This document shows positions 1 to 7,115 of a DNA stretch of 64,000 nucleotides, piece by piece. Position numbers and translations under genes: made by a program. Origin of the DNA: an uncultured bacterium (lineage in GTDB: Bacteria > Bacillota_I > Bacilli_A > RF39 > UBA660); contig CAUERX010000003.1 of NCBI GenBank assembly GCA_959020415.1, forward strand, positions 1-64,000. Direction: 5' to 3'. The notes under the pieces are model-generated. The model searched no databases. It saw only the letters and a program-made list of their open reading frames with translations, and was not told the DNA's origin. Position 1 is the first letter of the stretch. Each line of letters starts with the position of its first letter.

Positions 1-408
1 AGTTCTAAAACCAACTGCTGGTGTTTCGGTTGTTTTTTCTGGTTTTAATACCATTTAATATGACATAGTTCTAAAACATTACGTTCATACCATTCATAAT
101 AGTTAACGTTTTAATACCATTTAATATGACATAGTTCTAAAACCCAATCTTTGAAGAATTAGAAGATGAAGGCGGTTTTAATACCATTTAATATGACATA
201 GTTCTAAAACTATTATTATGAAGGAAATATTGAGAGAAAAGTTTTAATACCATTTAATATGACATAGTTCTAAAACCATCATACTCAATTTCATGAATTG
301 ATAATCGTTTTAATACCATTTAATATGACATAGTTCTAAAACAAAATATGCATTGTTTATCACGCAATAACAGTTTTAATACCATTTAATATGACATAGT
401 TCTAAAAC
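1..408 (-). CRISPR. Type II-A-like CRISPR array (partial)
   Basis: Six complete identical 36-nt repeats lie at 42-77, 108-143, 175-210, 241-276, 307-342 and 373-408, plus the last 11 nt of another at 1-11. Spacers of 30-31 nt lie between them (12-41, 78-107, 144-174, 211-240, 277-306, 343-372). Read on the minus strand the repeat begins GTTTTAGAACTATG and ends AAAAC, closely resembling the Cas9-associated repeat of Streptococcus pyogenes, so crRNAs are inferred to be transcribed right to left and the newest spacer should be 343-372. The array continues beyond position 1, so its size is unknown. No cas gene lies in the window. No spacer was seen by eye to match elsewhere in the window. Confidence 0.97.
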
Positions 409-485
409 CTCAAATTTGGTTTTAAACTATGATAACGATATAGTGACTCGTTTAATTAAATGGTAACTATGTCAGTTTAATTATA
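409..485 (-). promoter_or_regulatory. CRISPR leader with anchor motif, promoter and leader-repeat hairpin
   Basis: On the minus strand the seven bases next to the first repeat (415 to 409) read ATTTGAG, the leader-anchoring sequence known from type II-A arrays. Positions 431-419 read CATAGTTTAAAAC, which pairs with the start of the first repeat (408-395) around a 10-nt loop, with one bulged base. A minus-strand extended -10 (TGATATAAT, hexamer at 485-480) would start a leader RNA near 473. This fixes the array orientation independently of the repeat sequence. From here to about 590 I see only AT-rich sequence. Confidence 0.8.
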
Positions 486-589
486 TCATAATTTCGTTTA
501 TTTTTTATTAATTTCTTCAATATTTTTTAAAAATTTGAAAGTAAAGTAATTGTTAAAATAACATAATTTTCATAATTCGTATTGATTCT

Positions 590-1433
590 ATATAGTAGTA
601 GAGGGTTGTAATTACAATAAATTTAAATTTTTGTTTGAGATGTTGTTTTAGTATATTTTAAAAATTTAACTATTTCTAATTTTTTAGTTATTTATATGTA
701 TAAAGATCGTACTTATGATTTGTTTGATACAGTTTCATAATTATTTGAATATGTGAAGTAATTTTCATTGTCGGCTGAAAAATTTTTGAAATTACTGATG
801 GAACATTTGAAAAAGAAAGTTTTGGTTATGTCCATTTAAATAAGATTCAAGGCAATTTCTAATTTAAAAATGTAAATTTTAATTATGATAAAAATGTTTC
901 GGTATTTAAAAAAATTGTCATTTAAAGTTTCAGTAAATGAAACTGTTGCTTTTGTTGGGAAAAGCGAAAGTGGGTAACTCAACAATATTTAGTTTGCTTG
1001 ATAAATCGTATATGGTTAATAATGGTGAAATATTCATCGATGGCGTTAATATTAACAATTTAGATAAGGATAGCATTAGAAATAATATTTTTATTATTAA
1101 TCAATCACCATATATTTTTAATTTTTCTATAAAGGAAAACTTAATGTTAGTTATAAATAATATTACCGAAGGCGAAATGATTGAAGTTTGTAAAACAGCA
1201 CAATTATACGATTGCATTATGAGTTTGCCTAATGCGTATGATACTATTATTGGTGAAGGTGATCTTACGTTATCTGGAGTTCAACGTTAATGTTTAGCAA
1301 TCGCTAGAACTTTATTTAAAAAGACGGAAATTATTTTATTTGATGATGGTTATGTTATTGCTGAAGGAATTTGTTAGGAACTTATGAAAAGTAATGAGAC
1401 ATATAGACATTTATATGAAGCAGAGTTTGTTTA
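590..1433 (+). pseudogene. Decayed ABC exporter (membrane-ATPase fusion type)
   Basis: Broken reading frames encode the end of an exporter membrane domain (a stretch like YMYKDRTYDLFDTVS near 690-735), the linker (LSAEKFFEITDGTFEKESFG, about 770-830) and the ATPase domain (about 860-1433). Stops interrupt it several times, including a TAA at 1288-1290 directly after the signature-motif remnant LSGVQR; downstream CLAIARTLFKK and FDDG are the continuation. The Walker A region is shifted between frames (FVGKSESGNST in one frame). An open stretch from 937 to 1290 could look like a small gene but is only the middle of this relic. It cannot make a working transporter. Confidence 0.85.
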
Positions 1434-1492
1434 ATTATATGAAAGCGAAGAGAAAATTAATGATATATGTGACATCAACTTTGTAAACTGAA

Positions 1493-1878
1493 AAATTGTT
1501 ATTAAAAAGAGGGGGAAAACAGTTTATCAAAAGGTTTACGAATATGATTTTAGGAAATTGAAAGATAGAAACGGAGAGTTTAAATATGTAAGACCGGGCG
1601 AAAGTGCTATTGCTGGATTTGATACATATGTAGATGAAGAGGAAAGTGTGTTTGATCGGATAAAAGGTAATATGTTTTTAATTGCTGGTATTGTGATTTA
1701 CGGAGGGGAAAAAGAAATTAAAGCTATGAAGTTATAATTTAATATGCATACTGGTTATTGGCAACAGGGATATATGAAAGAATCATTAATTGAGGTATTA
1801 AATTATTTGTTCACTCATAATTTTGAAAATGTTTTTTGTGATTATTCTGAAGGTAATATAAAATCAAAAAATTATTAG
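1493..1878 (+). pseudogene. Decayed GNAT-type acetyltransferase
   Basis: One open frame from about 1493 to a TAA at 1735 continues, after the stop, as a stretch containing HTGYWQQGYMKESLIEVLNYLF and ending at TAG 1876-1878. The tail resembles the acetyl-CoA-binding region and following helix of GNAT N-acetyltransferases (pattern Y-W-x-x-G-Y-M-x-E-x-L). No start codon or ribosome binding site is convincing, and in-frame stops occur at both ends. It sits directly after the dead ABC exporter, so this part of the chromosome is eroding. The assignment rests on the short motif only. Confidence 0.55.
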
Positions 1879-1944
1879 TATTTTATATGAAATAATATTT
1901 ACTATAGACTTTAAAGTTATTTTTATTTATAATGAAAATAAGTA

Positions 1945-1975
1945 TTGACTCTCTAGTTTAATAGAGTGTTATGAT
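1945..1975 (+). promoter_or_regulatory. MerR-type promoter with 19-bp spacer and dyad operator
   Basis: The -35 TTGACT (1945-1950) and -10 TATGAT (1970-1975) are separated by 19 bp instead of 17, the spacing that MerR-family activators correct by distorting DNA. The spacer holds the inverted repeat CTCTAGTTTAATAGAG (1951-1966). It drives the MerR gene that starts 20 nt downstream, so autoregulation is likely. Confidence 0.8.
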
Positions 1976-1995
1976 GATTATGAAGGGAGGCAAAA

Positions 1996-2361
1996 ATGTA
2001 TAAAATTGGAGAATTTGCTAAAGTATCTGGGATATCAATAAGGACACTTCGTTTTTATGATAATATTGATTTATTTAAACCCGATGATATTGATTTATTT
2101 ACGGGGTATCGGTATTATAGTGAAGAGCGGTTAGAAGAGATTCAATTAATAATGTGGCTTAAAGATTTAGGTTTTTCGTTAGAAGAAATAAAAGAAAATT
2201 TTAATAATATTACGGAAACTGTAATTTTAAGAAAAAAAGAAGAATTGATGCAGGCGAGAGATAATTTGGATAATAAAATTAAAGAATTAGATAAAATGCG
2301 TTTTGGCCTCAATTCAAAGCCAAAGAAAGTTAAGACTGTTAAAGTACTTAAGAAGGATTAG
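1996..2361 (+). CDS. MerR-family transcriptional regulator
   Basis: A 121-residue regulator with the classic N-terminal winged helix-turn-helix: YKIGEFAKVSGISIRTLRFYD at residues 2-22, then a wing with GYRYYSEERLEEIQ near residues 37-50. A dimerization coiled coil rich in Lys/Glu follows (residues 75-110). The C-terminal tail is short and has no cysteine cluster, so it is unlikely to sense metals like MerR itself; the ligand is unknown. The start is set by GGGAGG 8 nt upstream. Its own promoter has the 19-bp MerR spacing. It lies 11 nt before the VirD4-like gene and is probably cotranscribed with it. Confidence 0.9.
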   Translation: MYKIGEFAKVSGISIRTLRFYDNIDLFKPDDIDLFTGYRYYSEERLEEIQLIMWLKDLGFSLEEIKENFNNITETVILRKKEELMQARDNLDNKIKELDKMRFGLNSKPKKVKTVKVLKKD

Positions 2362-2372
2362 GAGGAAAGAAA

Positions 2373-3440
2373 ATGGAAAAAACAATTTTAGTTAATGGAA
2401 AGGCTGATACTTTAAAAACAAAAGGTATTTTGTTTAACAAAGTAGGAGAAATGATTAAAGCTAGTGAAAATGTTTTAATCGTAGATAGTAAAGGTGAATA
2501 TTACAATAATTTTAGTCAAAAGTTTAAAGATAATGGTTATAATGTTGTGGTAGTTAATTTACAAGATCCAGAACATAGTAATGGATATAATCCTTATACT
2601 TTACCACTTTATTATTATAAAAAAGGAGATAGTGATAAAGCTTTTGAATTACTTGAAAAGGTAAATCATGAGATTGTTAAAGATGATTATCAAGGTGATC
2701 CTTTTTGGGTAAATACAACTTCTGATTTATTTACAGGGTTAAGTTTATTTTTATTCCGTGAAGCGCCAGAAGATAAAGTTAATATTGGTAGTTTGAATGT
2801 GGCAGTTGATGTTGCGGGAAATAGCCGTGATGGTAAATGTCATAAGTATTTAGAAAGTTTAGAAGTTAATGATCCAATATATGTTTGTACATCTGGAACA
2901 GTATATGCGCCTAATGATACTAGGGGAAGCATTATGTCAGTGGCAAAGCAAAAGATTAAACCTTATTGTTTACGTGAGAAACTTATGGGTTTACTAGGCC
3001 ATACTGATTTTGATATTGCCTTAGCCGGCAAAGAAAAGACAGTAATATTTGTAATTGCTAGAGAAGATAATAATATTATTAATGCAGTAGCGAATATCTT
3101 GATTGAACAGATCTTTAGTTTAGTAATGTTTGAAAAAGTTAAATTTAATTTTGTATTAGATAATTTGGAAACTATACCTTATATAACTAGTTTGAAGTCG
3201 ATGATTGATATGCGAAGTGATAATATGAAAATTTATATGGCTACTAGAGATTTGAATGTTTTAAAAGAGATTTATGGTGAACCTAATTTGTTTGTAAATA
3301 TTGATAAAATAATTGAAGCACCAGTAGACGGAATTAGTGTGATTGAAAAGGTGAATAATCCTTTGGAACTACCAGAGAACAGTTATAAACCAGAATATTT
3401 TGATATGAAAGAGTTTTTGACAAACTATAATAATGGATAG
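2373..3440 (+). CDS. VirD4/TraG-like protein without a recognisable P-loop
   Basis: 355 residues. The segment VLIVDSKGEYYNNFSQKF at about 34-51, followed by GYNVVVVNLQDPEHSNGYNPY, matches the core of VirD4/TraG coupling ATPases, which pump DNA in conjugation. However, the N-terminus (MEKTILVNGKADTLKTKGIL) has no G-x-x-x-x-G-K-S/T loop, and there are no membrane segments. I see no clear Walker B Asp-Glu; the candidate is FVLDNLETIP near residue 270. No other conjugation gene is nearby, so this is either a domesticated or degenerate derivative or a related P-loop-fold protein with another role. RBS AGGAGG lies just upstream. It is in an operon with the MerR gene and the 64-residue gene that follows. 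Confidence 0.55.
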   Translation: MEKTILVNGKADTLKTKGILFNKVGEMIKASENVLIVDSKGEYYNNFSQKFKDNGYNVVVVNLQDPEHSNGYNPYTLPLYYYKKGDSDKAFELLEKVNHEIVKDDYQGDPFWVNTTSDLFTGLSLFLFREAPEDKVNIGSLNVAVDVAGNSRDGKCHKYLESLEVNDPIYVCTSGTVYAPNDTRGSIMSVAKQKIKPYCLREKLMGLLGHTDFDIALAGKEKTVIFVIAREDNNIINAVANILIEQIFSLVMFEKVKFNFVLDNLETIPYITSLKSMIDMRSDNMKIYMATRDLNVLKEIYGEPNLFVNIDKIIEAPVDGISVIEKVNNPLELPENSYKPEYFDMKEFLTNYNNG

Positions 3441-3447
3441 AAATTAA

Positions 3448-3642
3448 ATGTCTGAATTAGATACACTTAAAAGATTAAAGGAAATCCGAGAATTAAAGGG
3501 AAAATATTATAATGTAAGAATGGCCGCTTTAGAACTTCAAACTTGGATAACACCGGATTCTGAAGTTAAAAGTCAGGAAAAGGGAAAGGTATTGACTCTG
3601 TTTAAGAAAAAAGCTCTGCCAAATGTGAAAGCTAAATCTTAG
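3448..3642 (+). CDS. Small conserved-looking protein, paralogue of the one at 51300
   Basis: A 64-residue basic protein of unknown function. Its middle, ALELQTWITPDSEV followed by KGKVLTLFKKKALP, parallels ALLLIKFWTVPDVEY and KGKVKVLTRYPKP in the small protein at 51300-51488, so both belong to one family despite lying 48 kb apart. Shared features are a helical charged N-terminus, a W-x-x-P-D motif and a Lys-rich KGKV tail. It starts 5 nt after the VirD4-like gene stop with a poor RBS, suggesting translational coupling, and is followed at once by a terminator. Confidence 0.6.
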   Translation: MSELDTLKRLKEIRELKGKYYNVRMAALELQTWITPDSEVKSQEKGKVLTLFKKKALPNVKAKS

Positions 3643-3656
3643 AATTTAGCTTTTTC
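3630..3656 (+). terminator. Rho-independent terminator of the MerR operon
   Basis: AGCTAAAT (3630-3637) pairs with ATTTAGCT (3644-3651) and is followed by a T-run. The hairpin overlaps the end of the 64-residue gene. Confidence 0.8.
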
Positions 3657-3754
3657 TTGTCAAAATATCTTTAATTTGGAAAATTCATAAATTTTTAAAA
3701 AAAGAAGGAAATCGGTTGTTTGCAAAGTATGATACAAGTAGAAAGGAGAAAGGT

Positions 3755-4918
3755 ATGAAAAAGATATTGTTTTGTATTTTACTTTGCTGTTATATGCCGT
3801 TGGTTCAGGCGTTAGAGTATAGTGAGTATTCTAAATTTAGTGATTATACCGACGAGGTGATAAAGGGAGATGATTTAACTGATGTTAAAGTAGAAAGGAG
3901 GTATAAATTTTATAAACTAAATAAGGTAATAGGGCCTTATTTAAAGGAAGGAGTAACTTTAGATGATTATCCATATTTAGATAAAGAAAACTTTGTATAT
4001 GGTGATTATAGTGAGTATAGTTTCGATAAGCCTTTAGAAGTGCCGTTAAGGGAAACAGAAACTAAAATGATGAATCACTATAAGATGGCAGGACCAATTG
4101 ACTATATAACGGTAAGAGCTACTAATGGTGATATTTATTTAGATAATTTTATATTTTTATATAGGGGAGAGCCTGTTGATTATGAAATTATCGGTTTAGA
4201 AAATGATTTACCACTTATAAAAAGTGGCGATTCGGTAAGTTTTAAACTTCAAAGAAAAGTTGGACTTGCTGAATTAGAAATTAGAGTTAAAGGTACGGGG
4301 GAAAACGGTGATGATTATAAAACACATTTTTCTTTAGGAACTGATAAACAAGTTTATCAAACAATACTATCATCAATTCCGGGAAACAGCGTGATTGTCC
4401 TTTATTGTAATGGCTTTAGACCTTTAGTTTACGATGATTATTATTCTTTTGCAGAGATTAAACCTAACAAGTTTATTAGTTTTGTCGATGAAGTTAAGGT
4501 TTATCGATATAGGGATGTTATGTATCAAAGTTATAAACTAGAGAAAGAATACTATCCAGAATATTTGGTTAATGGAACTGGTGAGTATATATATAAAGAG
4601 AAAATGGAATACAAGGATTATTACGCTAAAAGAACGAGAAATATCATTGATGAGAAAACTTTTAACGATAAATTATTAAAAGCAGAAGAAATTAGTATGC
4701 CTAAGGTTTCTAATTTGGTTAGCGTTTTAGAAGATAGATCCTTGGAGTCAGAAACTGGAGATAACTATGATTCTTCTGATAAAGTTTTTAATAGTCCTTT
4801 AAAAGGTGAAAAAATTGCCGAAGAAAAGATGTCTATATGGTATTTTATTGGGCCGTTATTAATACTCTTCGGCATAATAATTCTAGTTTTGTCGAAACTA
4901 TATAAAAGAAAAAAATGA
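3755..4918 (+). CDS. Predicted surface protein with signal peptide and C-terminal membrane anchor
   Basis: 387 residues. The ATG at 3755 is preferred over a TTG at 3716 because AAAGGAGAAAGGT precedes it and it exposes a clean signal peptide (MKKILFCILLCCYMPLVQA). The mature part is acidic and tyrosine-rich, with a region near residues 150-200 that may be a beta-sandwich (DYITVRATNGDIYLDNFIFLYRG). One membrane helix ends the protein (IGPLLILFGIIILVLSKLY), followed by a positive tail (KRKK), so most of it should lie outside the cell. I do not recognise the family. It lies upstream of the SpoIIAA-like/sigma pair and could be read with them. Confidence 0.7.
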   Translation: MKKILFCILLCCYMPLVQALEYSEYSKFSDYTDEVIKGDDLTDVKVERRYKFYKLNKVIGPYLKEGVTLDDYPYLDKENFVYGDYSEYSFDKPLEVPLRETETKMMNHYKMAGPIDYITVRATNGDIYLDNFIFLYRGEPVDYEIIGLENDLPLIKSGDSVSFKLQRKVGLAELEIRVKGTGENGDDYKTHFSLGTDKQVYQTILSSIPGNSVIVLYCNGFRPLVYDDYYSFAEIKPNKFISFVDEVKVYRYRDVMYQSYKLEKEYYPEYLVNGTGEYIYKEKMEYKDYYAKRTRNIIDEKTFNDKLLKAEEISMPKVSNLVSVLEDRSLESETGDNYDSSDKVFNSPLKGEKIAEEKMSIWYFIGPLLILFGIIILVLSKLYKRKK

Positions 4919-4945
4919 TGTGTTAAAGTAAAAAAGGGTGAGGAT

Positions 4946-5287
4946 ATGTTAGAGATAGATATGCAACCAATTAGAGGAATACTGTTTGTAAGACTTAAGG
5001 GAAAATTAGATCGGCGTAATACTTCTAAACTTAACAGCGAAGTTGTTAAGTTTTTAAAACGAGTGGGAATTAAAAATATTGTATTTAATATTAACGATTT
5101 AGAATACATGGACAAATATGGAGAAAGTGCCTTAATTAATAGTTTTAAAATTTGCAAAAACAACAGAGGTCAAATTCTCATTTGTATTGGTAATAATAAA
5201 AAGCTGCTTGAAGATAGTAATTATCTTTTTGAAAGAGTAAAGATAGTTAGCGATGAACTTGCAGCTGTTAATTTAATCAATTCATAG
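4946..5287 (+). CDS. STAS-domain protein, SpoIIAA-like anti-anti-sigma factor
   Basis: 113 residues covering one STAS domain. It aligns over its whole length with SpoIIAA, which in Bacillus frees sigma F by binding the anti-sigma factor SpoIIAB: LDRRNTSKLN, IKNIVFNINDLEYMD and the C-terminal LFERVKIV all fit. The phosphorylation site is changed: SpoIIAA has M-D-S-S-G at residues 55-59 and this protein has M-D-K-Y-G, so the regulatory Ser58 is Tyr. No spoIIAB gene lies between it and the sigma gene 8 nt downstream. It may have lost phospho-control or work with a distant partner. RBS GGTGAGGAT. Confidence 0.8.
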   Translation: MLEIDMQPIRGILFVRLKGKLDRRNTSKLNSEVVKFLKRVGIKNIVFNINDLEYMDKYGESALINSFKICKNNRGQILICIGNNKKLLEDSNYLFERVKIVSDELAAVNLINS

Positions 5288-5295
5288 GAGGATAT

Positions 5296-5946
5296 ATGCC
5301 AGACATAACAGCAACAATTTTAGAAAACGAAGGATTAATATACAAAACAGCTAGTTACTTTAGTAGTTATGGAAGTATAGAGGATTTATATCAAGCCGGA
5401 TGTATAGGAATTATGAAGGGGGCTCAAAATTATGATCCAAATAAAGGAGCAAAATTTTCAACCTATATTTATTCTTATATTATTGGTGAAATGAAGGAGT
5501 TAGTTAGAGAAGATAAACCTGTTAAGGTTAGTCGAGATATTAGTAGGCTCAGGGGAACGGTGGAAAAAGCAAGAGATATGCTATCCCAATCACTTATGAG
5601 AGAACCAACAGATGTAGAACTTAGCGAGTACTTGGATATTGATGAATATTATTTGGCTGAAGCTTTAAATTCATCGGTTAGGACACAAAGCATTGATGAT
5701 AATGTAGGTGATACAAATATGATGATGCATGAAGTAATAAGTAGTCCTAATGTTGATATTGATGATCTTCTTTATTTGAAGACCGAACTTGAAAGCTTAG
5801 GAGAACCAGAAAGAACGATTATGATTAGTAGATATTATGAAGATATGACACAATCACAAATCGCGGATAGTCTTGGAACAACACAGGTTGATGTTTCTAG
5901 ACGTGAAGGACGAGTACTTTCAAAACTTAGATCAAGTGTTCATTGA
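5296..5946 (+). CDS. Sigma-70 family factor, sporulation (SigF/SigG) type
   Basis: 216 residues. Region 2 reads DLYQAGCIGIMKGAQNYDP then FSTYIYSYIIGEMKELVRED, with the core-binding and -10 recognition helices; region 3 covers about residues 75-110 (VSRDISRLRGTVEKA); region 4 ends with MTQSQIADSLGTTQVDVSRRE and a recognition helix at about 190-210. There is no region 1. Length and sequence fit the SigF/SigG/SigB group rather than housekeeping or ECF factors. Position right after a SpoIIAA-like gene mirrors spoIIAA-spoIIAB-sigF with the middle gene missing. A matching SigF/G-type promoter stands before spoVAC 1.1 kb downstream. Whether it is SigF or SigG cannot be decided here. Confidence 0.85.
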   Translation: MPDITATILENEGLIYKTASYFSSYGSIEDLYQAGCIGIMKGAQNYDPNKGAKFSTYIYSYIIGEMKELVREDKPVKVSRDISRLRGTVEKARDMLSQSLMREPTDVELSEYLDIDEYYLAEALNSSVRTQSIDDNVGDTNMMMHEVISSPNVDIDDLLYLKTELESLGEPERTIMISRYYEDMTQSQIADSLGTTQVDVSRREGRVLSKLRSSVH

Positions 5947-5971
5947 CTTTTGTTATAAATTTACCTATAAT
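5943..5971 (+). promoter_or_regulatory. Sigma-A-type promoter for the pseudopilin gene
   Basis: TTGACT (5943-5948) and TATAAT (5966-5971) are 17 bp apart. The -35 overlaps the stop codon of the sigma gene, so the pseudopilin gene is transcribed separately. Confidence 0.75.
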
Positions 5972-5988
5972 TAAAATAGGTGAAACAT

Positions 5989-6387
5989 ATGAAAAAAGGA
6001 TTTACGTTAATTGAATTAATTATGGTTATTACATTGCTTGGAATTATTGCGTTAATTGCAGTACCGACTATTAATACAATAATTAATGACTCAAAGGACA
6101 AAGCATATAAAGAGCAAATAGAGTTAATTGAGGATTCAGCTAAGACATATATGTCCAATAATTCTTTAGAATTGCCTGCACAGGTTTTAAATGCTAATAA
6201 ATGTATTTCTGTAAGTAAATTACAAACAGAGGGACTTCTAGCTAACAAATCAATCGAAAACCCAAAGTATAGAAGTGGAAGTACTGATTCTGAAGAGAAC
6301 TTTCAATACTTTACTGGAGCGGTGAAAGTTACTTGGAATGGCTCTAAATATAAATATGTATATACAAAAAGTGCAACATGTGCTTAA
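5989..6387 (+). CDS. Type II/IV pseudopilin-like protein with class III signal
   Basis: 132 residues. The N-terminus MKKGFTLIELIMVITLLGII is a textbook prepilin signal: short basic leader, Gly before the cleavage point, Phe at +1, Glu at +5, then a hydrophobic helix. The exposed part is short with two cysteines (CISV near the middle and the penultimate residue) that could form a disulfide. ComGC/GspG-like proteins build competence or secretion pseudopili, but no assembly ATPase, platform protein or peptidase lies nearby. ATG 5989 is chosen over GTG 5980, since AGGTG at 5979 acts as its RBS. A second such gene is at 23908. Confidence 0.8.
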   Translation: MKKGFTLIELIMVITLLGIIALIAVPTINTIINDSKDKAYKEQIELIEDSAKTYMSNNSLELPAQVLNANKCISVSKLQTEGLLANKSIENPKYRSGSTDSEENFQYFTGAVKVTWNGSKYKYVYTKSATCA

Positions 6388-6411
6388 GAAGGTTTTATAT
6401 CTTCTTTTTTT
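6386..6411 (+). terminator. Terminator after the pseudopilin gene
   Basis: AAGAAG pairs with CTTCTT across a short A/T loop, followed by seven T residues. Confidence 0.6.
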
Positions 6412-6446
6412 GTTTTTAACAAATATAATTTATTGGAGGGGATAAT

Positions 6447-7055
6447 ATGTATAGTTTAATGACATTACCGTATCCATATAATGGGTTAGAACCAGATATT
6501 GGTGAGGAAGTAGTGACAATTCATTATGACAAGCATCATAGGAGCTATGTAAATAAATTGAATGAAGCGTTAGAAAAGGCTAACTATAAAGGTAATTATA
6601 GTTTGGAAGAAATTCCAAATCATATCGATGAATTTCCTTTACCACTTCGCGGAGATATTTTATATAATGCTGGTGGAGTATTAAATCATAATTTATATTG
6701 GTATAGTTTAAATCCTGTAAAAAGTAATCCAAGTGGGAAATTACTATATAAAATAAATGCGCAGTATGGTAATTTTGAGAATTTTCGTAAAGATTTTATT
6801 GATAGGGCTAAACACTTAGTTGGATCTGGGTATACTTTTTTAGTTAGTAATAATCGTGGGGACTTAACAATTGTAAATTTAGTAAATCAGGAAACGCCTA
6901 TTTCTTATAATTTAATACCTTTATTTACGATTGATTTATGGGAACATGCTTATTATTTACAATATAAAAATGATCGAGATAGTTATATCAATAATTTCTG
7001 GGATAAGGCAAATTTTGATTATGCAAGTAAAAAATATGATGAAATAGTTGACTAG
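6447..7055 (+). CDS. sodA: Fe/Mn superoxide dismutase
   Basis: 202 residues that convert superoxide to hydrogen peroxide and oxygen in the cytoplasm. The family's metal ligands are visible: His in IHYDKHH (residues 26-31), His in GGVLNHNLYW, and Asp and His in FTIDLWEHAYY. The GG before the second ligand and the Gln in VNLVNQETP are typical of manganese enzymes. The usual GSGW at the metal cage reads GSGY, a Trp to Tyr change beside the active site that is less common. RBS GGAGGGG lies 7 nt before the ATG. The neighbouring spoVA genes do not share its promoter. Confidence 0.92.
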   Translation: MYSLMTLPYPYNGLEPDIGEEVVTIHYDKHHRSYVNKLNEALEKANYKGNYSLEEIPNHIDEFPLPLRGDILYNAGGVLNHNLYWYSLNPVKSNPSGKLLYKINAQYGNFENFRKDFIDRAKHLVGSGYTFLVSNNRGDLTIVNLVNQETPISYNLIPLFTIDLWEHAYYLQYKNDRDSYINNFWDKANFDYASKKYDEIVD

Positions 7056-7068
7056 TTCAACTGTTTTT

Positions 7069-7098
7069 GTATAAAAAAATAAATTCATTTCCATAATA
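7069..7098 (+). promoter_or_regulatory. Sigma-G/F-type forespore promoter of the spoVA operon
   Basis: GTATA (7069-7073) and CATAATA (7092-7098) with 18 bp between fit the Bacillus sigma-G consensus (about GHATR, 16-18 bp, CATWHTA). It lies 18 bp before the spoVAC start codon, and I see no good sigma-A -35 in the same place. Confidence 0.7.
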
Positions 7099-7115
7099 AA
7101 CACAGGAGGAATATT

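Noticed and set aside
1..408. Spacers targeting this chromosome's own mobile element
   Set aside because: No spacer matched any sequence in the window by eye, on either strand; a computed search would be needed to exclude partial matches.
937..1290. A stand-alone small ABC ATPase gene
   Set aside because: It is the middle of a larger decayed exporter: homologous sequence continues on both sides in other frames and the Walker A and signature motifs are broken.
4765..5163. Long open frame on the minus strand across the SpoIIAA-like gene
   Set aside because: No RBS, and it lies over two well-supported plus-strand genes; AT-rich antisense artefact.
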